Assembly: GCA_963834405.1 (NCBI GenBank)
Contig: CAWIBX010000003.1
Coordinates: 372,001-436,000 of the forward strand
DNA from: Bog-473 sp963834405
GTDB lineage: Bacteria; Actinomycetota; Acidimicrobiia; Acidimicrobiales; RAAP-2
Length of the DNA: 64,000 nucleotides
Direction: 5' to 3'
The translations under genes were made by a program, and so were the position numbers. Positions 59,141 through 64,000 of the stretch are shown here, piece after piece. The notes under the pieces were generated by a model, which saw only the letters and a program-made list of their open reading frames with translations, searched no databases and was not told the DNA's origin. Positions within the stretch are counted from its first letter, which is position 1. Every line of letters begins with the position of its first letter.

Positions 59141-61981
59141 ATGGGGGAACCGCGCGGACATTCGTCCAGCATCAGCGCCCTTTTGTCGCGTCCGTCTGAC
59201 CTCAAGCTGAACCCAGATTGCGCCGATATCGCAATGGTGCCAGCAACCGGCACCCTGGCGAGTGCTTCCCTGGTGGGGTCTGTGGAAAAGACGAAGGAAG
59301 TCGAGGCCCATTCCGTAGCGTCCGAGCCGCAAGCCGACCCTCAGCCGCAGGCCGAGGTCGTCGAAACTCATCCGGCCCCGGCGCAACCGAGCCGTCTTGC
59401 GCTCGTCGGCGTCTACGCCTTCACGGCGAGCCTTGCCCTCGCTGCAGTGGCCCTCGTCTTGTGGGGACCCCTCCACGACGCCGCGCCGGTGCGGGAACTG
59501 CTCCCCCAACCTGGGATGTTCGCGGTCGTCTGCGTTCTCTGGACGATCGTGACGTGGGCTCCGGTGTCACTCGACTACCGGGGGCGCACGTATCAGTTCG
59601 TCCTCGGAGAGGTTCCGATGCTTCTCGGGCTGATCTTCCTCTCCCCCACCTTGACGGTGCTGTGCTCCGTCTGCGCAGATCTCTCGCTGCTCGCCAGATC
59701 GCGCAAGTCGGCTCCCGTCAAGCTGGCCTTCAACCTGGCATCTGATGCGCTCTGCACGGCAGTGACGGTGATCGTCTACCGCGAGGTGCTAGGGGCTCAT
59801 ACTCCGGTGAGCCTCCGAGGCTGGGCTGCCGCCGCCATCGCTATGTGCACGACGGCTGTTTTCACAGAGCTTATGGTCAGGGTCGTCCTGAAATTGTACG
59901 GCCAACCGGCAACCCAGCGCCGGACCGGGATGGAATACAGAACTCAGGCCATGCTGATGTTGGCGAGCATCTGTTTCTCCTTCGTCGTGCTCGACGCGGC
60001 CTGGCTCAACCTCTGGGCATTGGTGCCACTCCTCTTGGTAGCGGCTCTCATAATCGCCGCGTATCGGGGATACGTCCGGCTGTCGTTGCGGAACGCCTCA
60101 CTGCAAGGGCTTTACGACTTCACCCGAGCACTGAACACCGCAAGCCTCGAGCCCTCTTCCATGACGGTCGACGTCCTGCGGCAGGTGTGCTCGGTCATGC
60201 GGGCCCGCCGTGTAATGCTCGTTTTCGCGGAACCTGCCGGCGTTCCACGCCGGATCTCCTACAACGAGCGGGGTGCCTCCAAGACGGAACCGATCAGTCT
60301 TGACGAGTCGTCGATCTTCACTGAAGCCATCGCCCAGGGAACCGCCTGTTTGCTCAGCCCAACGGGGGAAACTAACAAGCTGGAAAAGGATCCGATCGCC
60401 GGGAGGTACCGCGAAGCCATTGTCGCCCCTCTCATCGATGGGCAGGCACCGATCGGTGCAATCGCTGCCTTCGACCGTGACGAGAATGCCGAGGACTTCG
60501 ACGAGGACGATTTGCGGCTATTCGAGACACTGGTCGCGCACGCCAGTGCCGGCCTCGAACGTGCACGACTTGTCGAGAAGCTGACTTTTGAGCGCGACAG
60601 CAAGGACCATCAGGCCAAACACGACGCGCTCACCGGACTTCCCAACCGAACCCTCTTCTTGAGCCGGGCTGCGGAGGCCCTCGACGAGAGCGATGGCGTC
60701 GCCATTGTCCTGCTCGACTTCGACCGCTTCAAGGATGTCAACGACACGCTCGGTCACGCAATCGGCGACCATCTCCTTTGCGAGGTCTCCGAGCGCCTCG
60801 TGCGCACGGTCTCGGGTCGCGCCACCGTGGCCCGACTGGGTGGCGACGAATTCGCCCTCGTCATTGCCGATGTTGGCGATGCGGAAAACGCCGTTGCATT
60901 TGTCAGCATGCTCCAAGAAGAGATGTCACGCCCGATCCGGATGGAGGGGCTGACCCTGGCGGTGACGGCAAGCGCGGGCATTGCGCTGGCCCCCGAGCAC
61001 GGGGAGGACGTGGCCTTGCTGCTGCAGCGTGCCGACATCGCCATGTACCTTGCGAAGGAACGGCGTAGCAAGGTCGAGTTGTACTCAGGTGAGCACGACC
61101 GAGCGATGGCACGACGGGTCGAAATCGGTCGCATGCTGGAACACGCGCTCGAAAAGGGGACAGAGTTCAGCGTGGCGTACCAGCCGATCGCGAAAGTCAG
61201 TTCCGGGCACGTCGAGTGTGTCGAGGCCCTCGTGCGTTGGACCAATCCCGTTCACGGGCCGGTCTCGCCGGAAGAATTCATCGGGATCGCCGAGCAGATG
61301 GGCGTCATCAACCAGATCAGCGATTTCGTTCTCGCCGAGGCGTGTTCTCAGATGGCGGCGTGGCGTCAGGTGGGACTTCAGATCGGTCTCGCGATCAATT
61401 TGTCCGGCCATGAGATCTCCGACCCTGGTCTGGTCGATCGGATAGCGGGTCACTTGAAGGACCATCACGTCCCACCTGGCGCGCTCACGCTCGAGGTCAC
61501 CGAGACCGCCGTCATGGCCGACCTGGAACAGGTGAGCTTGGTGCTCGACGAGCTCGCGGCACTCGGAATCAACATTGCCATCGACGACTATGGGACCGGC
61601 TACTCCTCGCTGGCATACATCCACCGCCTGCCGGTTCAAGAGCTGAAGATCGACCGGTCATTCGTGACGAACCTGCCGAACGAATCGAGCAACGCCATCA
61701 TCGTCCACTCGTCTATCGCCATGGCCCATTCATTGGGTCTCTACGTCGTGGCCGAGGGGGCAGAGGACGAGGTCACGTGCGCCATGCTGGCTGAGGCCGA
61801 GTGCGACTTCGTTCAGGGGTACTACCTGGCCAAGCCCATGACGTCGTCCCAGCTGCAGTCCTGGCTCCTCCAAGGCGGGTCGCTCCAAGTCGACCCACTG
61901 CATCCGAACCCGCCGGTCTCCGACAAGCTTCCGCTGCGGACCGTTTCCAACGAGCGTCCGCTGCGGGCGGTCGCCCTCTAG
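59141..61981 (+). CDS. Membrane GGDEF-EAL protein with GAF domain
   Basis: 946 residues from ATG 59141, preceded by GGGAGGGAGG. About 85 residues of cytoplasmic tail, then 7 or so hydrophobic segments (90-310), a GAF-like domain (about 325-490), GGDEF with 'DALTGLPNRTLFL', 'DFDRFKDVNDTLGHAIGD' and intact 'LGGDEFAL', and an EAL domain with 'ECVEALVRWTNP', 'NLSGHEISDPGLVDRI', 'IAIDDYGTGYSSLAYIHRLP' and 'VQELKIDRSFV'. Both active sites look intact, so it may make and break c-di-GMP. The C-terminus carries a small repeat (PLRTVSNERPLRAV). Base composition seems lower in GC than upstream genes. Confidence 0.92.
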   Translation: MGEPRGHSSSISALLSRPSDLKLNPDCADIAMVPATGTLASASLVGSVEKTKEVEAHSVASEPQADPQPQAEVVETHPAPAQPSRLALVGVYAFTASLALAAVALVLWGPLHDAAPVRELLPQPGMFAVVCVLWTIVTWAPVSLDYRGRTYQFVLGEVPMLLGLIFLSPTLTVLCSVCADLSLLARSRKSAPVKLAFNLASDALCTAVTVIVYREVLGAHTPVSLRGWAAAAIAMCTTAVFTELMVRVVLKLYGQPATQRRTGMEYRTQAMLMLASICFSFVVLDAAWLNLWALVPLLLVAALIIAAYRGYVRLSLRNASLQGLYDFTRALNTASLEPSSMTVDVLRQVCSVMRARRVMLVFAEPAGVPRRISYNERGASKTEPISLDESSIFTEAIAQGTACLLSPTGETNKLEKDPIAGRYREAIVAPLIDGQAPIGAIAAFDRDENAEDFDEDDLRLFETLVAHASAGLERARLVEKLTFERDSKDHQAKHDALTGLPNRTLFLSRAAEALDESDGVAIVLLDFDRFKDVNDTLGHAIGDHLLCEVSERLVRTVSGRATVARLGGDEFALVIADVGDAENAVAFVSMLQEEMSRPIRMEGLTLAVTASAGIALAPEHGEDVALLLQRADIAMYLAKERRSKVELYSGEHDRAMARRVEIGRMLEHALEKGTEFSVAYQPIAKVSSGHVECVEALVRWTNPVHGPVSPEEFIGIAEQMGVINQISDFVLAEACSQMAAWRQVGLQIGLAINLSGHEISDPGLVDRIAGHLKDHHVPPGALTLEVTETAVMADLEQVSLVLDELAALGINIAIDDYGTGYSSLAYIHRLPVQELKIDRSFVTNLPNESSNAIIVHSSIAMAHSLGLYVVAEGAEDEVTCAMLAEAECDFVQGYYLAKPMTSSQLQSWLLQGGSLQVDPLHPNPPVSDKLPLRTVSNERPLRAVAL

Positions 61982-62053
61982 CCGAGCGCTCCGGACCTAG
62001 CGACACCGAACGGGTCTCTCGGCGGCTTGAGCCGTCGATCCCGGACCTGAGCC

Positions 62054-62086
62054 GCCCAATTCAGGGGTGGCAATTGGGCCTTTTTT
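62054..62086 (+). terminator. Rho-independent terminator after the GGDEF-EAL gene
   Basis: GCCCAATT (62054-62061), loop, AATTGGGC (62072-62079), then CTTTTTT to 62086. A textbook stem plus U-tract, rare elsewhere in this window. Confidence 0.88.
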
Positions 62087-62187
62087 GCAGGTGACAGCGG
62101 CGCAGTGCACCCCCTATTGAATAGCTGCCGGACCAGGCATCTTTCACGACGGGAGGCGCGAGGGATCACTCCGGTTGAACAAAATGT

Positions 62188-62479
62188 GGTTGCAATGTGG
62201 TTGCAACCTGGGAGAGACTTTTCCGCGGGGAGCGAGAGCAACCGGTCGCACGGTGGTTTTGTAGCCCTCACACCCCCCCTGTGCCGGCTTGCGAAGGAGG
62301 TGGCGAAATGAGCTTTTGGTCCAAGTGGTGATTTGACAACTCTTCGTCAACCACCGCAATGAAGCCCTAGTTATCGCACCGTCCCTGCAAGGGGTACGGG
62401 TGTTGCTATGGAGCTATCGGCACGGCGGGTGGCTGCCTTTAGTGACTTCAATTCCCTTTCGCTAAAGACGCGCCCGCCG
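62188..62479 (+). promoter_or_regulatory. Structured leader upstream of the MFS exporter
   Basis: This 292-nt part of the 62087-62573 gap holds several stems. One is GGTTGCAA-TGTGG-TTGCAACC (62188-62208). Another is the bulged hairpin GTGG...TTGAC/GTCAA-CCAC (62325-62354). A third is CGGCGGG...CTTTAG (62423-62442) paired with CTAAAG...CCCGCCG (62462-62479). CGGTGGTT (62251-62258) is fully complementary to AACCACCG (62349-62356), giving an alternative fold exclusive with the second hairpin. A tiny ORF lies inside. No known riboswitch is recognised. About 95 nt between 62480 and 62573 show nothing clear. Confidence 0.5.
62308..62331 (+). CDS. Candidate leader peptide MSFWSKW
   Basis: Seven codons from ATG 62308, with an ideal Shine-Dalgarno AAGGAGG at 62294-62300 and 7-nt spacing, the best in the neighbourhood. 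Two of seven codons are Trp. Its last codons overlap the 5' arm of the hairpin 62325-62354. Short Trp-rich peptides of this kind are typical of translational or transcriptional attenuation. Function inferred. Confidence 0.45.
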   Translation: MSFWSKW

Positions 62480-62573
62480 TTGTCGCGCCCGGGGACAGGA
62501 ATCGGCGGTCCGACCGACCGGCTCGGCAAGGCCACCCGAGATTGCGGCTTAGGGCGCAGTAGATTCCGTCGGG

Positions 62574-63878
62574 ATGTTTAGTCGGGGGAGGCGGGTTCGG
62601 CGCCGGCTGGGGCGCTCGTTCACCCGCCTATGGGTTGGGTTCACTCTCGCCAGTTCCGGAGACGGCCTGTCTGTCGGTGCCGTTCCGTTGCTTGCCGTCG
62701 TGGTCGATCCACACCCGGTGGCCGTATCCGTCGTCGTCGCCGCGGACAACCTCCCCTGGCTCCTTGTCGCACTTCCCGCAGGTGCCTTCGCGGATCGGTT
62801 CGAACGCGGTCCACTCATGGCCCTCGCCAATGCGGTCCGTGCATTGGCGATGGTGGCCGCTGCGCTCTTGATTGTGGGCGGCCACATGAAGCTTTGGCTG
62901 CTCATCGTGATCGTGCTTGTCAACGCTGCCGGCCGTGCGACGTACTACTCGTCCATGCAGGCCATGGTTCCGGAGCTGGTCGCGTCCCGAGAACTCGAAC
63001 ACGCGAACGGTGTGCTGACCGCAACCGAGGCAGGAACTGAGCACATTGCAGGCCCGATCATCGGGACATCACTCTTTGCGGTGAGTAACGCGATTCCCTT
63101 TTTCACAGAAGGGGTCATGTTCTTCTTGTCGTGCCTTCCTCTGGCGAGGTTCCGTACGAACGCGCCGCGGCCGACCGGCGGGTCGACATCGGTTTGGGAA
63201 GGTGCCCGGCTTCTCTGGTTGGATCGGCGCCTGCGCTTCCTATTCCTGCTGGTCGCCTCCCTCGCGGGCCTTCAGGGAATGGAGATGGGGGTACTGGTAC
63301 TTCTTGCCACAACCGTTTGGGGCATATCGACGGGCGCGTACGGGCTTTTTCTCGCCGTCGGCGCCGTCGGAAACCTTGTAGGGAGTGTCTTTGCCGACCG
63401 CCTCGTGAAGCGATTCGGCAGCGCGCAGACGCTTGTCGCCGCTGCCGTCGCCTCGGGTGTTGCCTATCTGATCATGGCGTCCGCAACGAGTTGGCACCTC
63501 GCAACCCCCGCGGCGGTCCTTTTGTGCCTTGCCGTCGGCGCCGGCTCCGTGGTCGCAAATGCGCTACGTCAACGGTTGACGCCGCCCGACCTGATGGGGC
63601 GAGTCGGAGCAGCCTGGCGGGGTGTGACCTGGGGGGCCGCGCCCGTCGGCGCCGTCCTGGCCGGCGGTTTGGCGGCGATCGGTGGGCTCCGGCTCCCGCT
63701 CGTGCTGGCCGGTGTCCTGCAGATAGCTGTCGCGACGGTTCTTGCCCGGCCCCTCTTCCGGAGTCTTCGCGGCAGTGATGGGTCGCTGGCCTCCCCACGG
63801 GTGTCCGAGACGAACCAAGGCCCATTGGGCACGTCGGAGGATGGTGGGTCGGGGACGCCCGGTGTGAGTCCCGTCTAG
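62574..63878 (+). CDS. MFS exporter (DHA3/EntS-like)
   Basis: 434 residues with about 12 hydrophobic segments. It begins 'FTRLWVGFTLASSGDGLSVG', has the loop 'GAFADRFERGPLMALANAVR', 'GRATYYSSMQAMVPELVASR', and a repeat of the motif 'GSVFADRLVKRFGSAQTL' in the second half. This is the pattern of the drug- or siderophore-export MFS group (EntS, Cmr, Tap). The tail is Gly/Ser-rich. It probably starts at ATG 62574; the Shine-Dalgarno is weak, which fits control through the structured leader. Confidence 0.85.
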   Translation: MFSRGRRVRRRLGRSFTRLWVGFTLASSGDGLSVGAVPLLAVVVDPHPVAVSVVVAADNLPWLLVALPAGAFADRFERGPLMALANAVRALAMVAAALLIVGGHMKLWLLIVIVLVNAAGRATYYSSMQAMVPELVASRELEHANGVLTATEAGTEHIAGPIIGTSLFAVSNAIPFFTEGVMFFLSCLPLARFRTNAPRPTGGSTSVWEGARLLWLDRRLRFLFLLVASLAGLQGMEMGVLVLLATTVWGISTGAYGLFLAVGAVGNLVGSVFADRLVKRFGSAQTLVAAAVASGVAYLIMASATSWHLATPAAVLLCLAVGAGSVVANALRQRLTPPDLMGRVGAAWRGVTWGAAPVGAVLAGGLAAIGGLRLPLVLAGVLQIAVATVLARPLFRSLRGSDGSLASPRVSETNQGPLGTSEDGGSGTPGVSPV

Positions 63879-63942
63879 AGCCGACGATTCCGACGCGGAA
63901 CACCCACACTGGAGAGGCGCGACGTGACGGGGAGGAGCCAGC

Positions 63943-64000
63943 ATGGAGCAGGACAGTTACGTGTTCTTGAAGTTCGACGATCTGGGTGACGGCGTCCTCC
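63943..64000 (+). CDS. Start of an unidentified gene (cut by window end)
   Basis: ATG 63943 with GGGGAGGAG upstream. The 19 codons visible read MEQDSYVFLKFDDLGDGVL. Too short to identify; same strand as the MFS gene, 64 nt after it. Confidence 0.6.
   Translation, partial: MEQDSYVFLKFDDLGDGVL

Noticed and set aside
62105..62311. A 68-codon frame in the MFS leader
   Set aside because: No ribosome-binding site, odd composition, and it overlaps the structured elements and mini-ORF.

Overview
The window is high-GC actinobacterial chromosome centred on the replication origin. From 1 to about 21 kb the gene order matches the mycobacterial origin region: DUF6049 gene, murJ, trxB, trxA and a cwlM-like gene face parB-parA-rsmG-jag-yidC-yidD-rnpA-rpmH, and dnaA-oriC-dnaN-recF-dciA-gyrB-gyrA run the other way. 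No species can be named from sequence alone. An actinomycete outside the mycobacterial/streptomycete core (possibly class Acidimicrobiia) is an inference, based on a degV gene between murJ and trxB, an alphaproteobacterial-type two-domain dCTP deaminase, and a PknB operon without rodA, pbpA or pknA.

Layout. 1-5.8 kb: cell-wall lipid flippase, thioredoxin system and a catalytically degenerate amidase (CwlM type). 5.8-12.1 kb: partition and membrane-insertion genes on the minus strand, with two parS sites in inverted orientation upstream of parA. 12.3-21.4 kb: replication initiation and gyrase; gyrA has an apparent one-base indel near its start. 21.4-26.1 kb: signal peptidase I, a D-amino-acid deacylase, a decayed segment and dcd preceded by DnaA-box-like sites. 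26.2-30.8 kb: an unusual surface cluster, with a sortase-type protein carrying chaplin-like CX13C repeats and three paralogous single-span membrane proteins sharing a short N-terminal motif; the middle paralog is broken. 30.8-44.1 kb: lipid and redox metabolism with a DevR/DevS-like two-component pair next to a wax ester/triacylglycerol synthase, plus several small unknowns. 44.5 kb: tRNA-Leu(CAG). 44.7-50.5 kb: fhaA-fhaB-pstP-pknB, trpG and crgA. 50.6-58.9 kb: metabolic genes and a broken glycoside hydrolase family 16 gene. 59.1-64 kb: a large GGDEF-EAL protein, a textbook terminator, a highly structured leader with a tiny well-initiated ORF, an MFS exporter and the start of another gene.

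How the genes work together. MurJ, the CwlM-like protein, FhaA and PknB all lie in this one window; in mycobacteria PknB phosphorylates CwlM, and phospho-forms act on MurA, MurJ and FhaA. The DevRS-like pair beside a WS/DGAT gene recalls the mycobacterial DosR-Tgs1 hypoxia/storage-lipid module. parS, oriC and several DnaA-box-like sites, some well outside oriC, suggest an extended origin domain.

The window also holds several disrupted genes (a kinase fragment, an MFS remnant, GH16, one paralog). The gyrA indel warns that some single-base disruptions could be sequence errors. All assignments rest on reading motifs and synteny by eye; no search or folding program was run.
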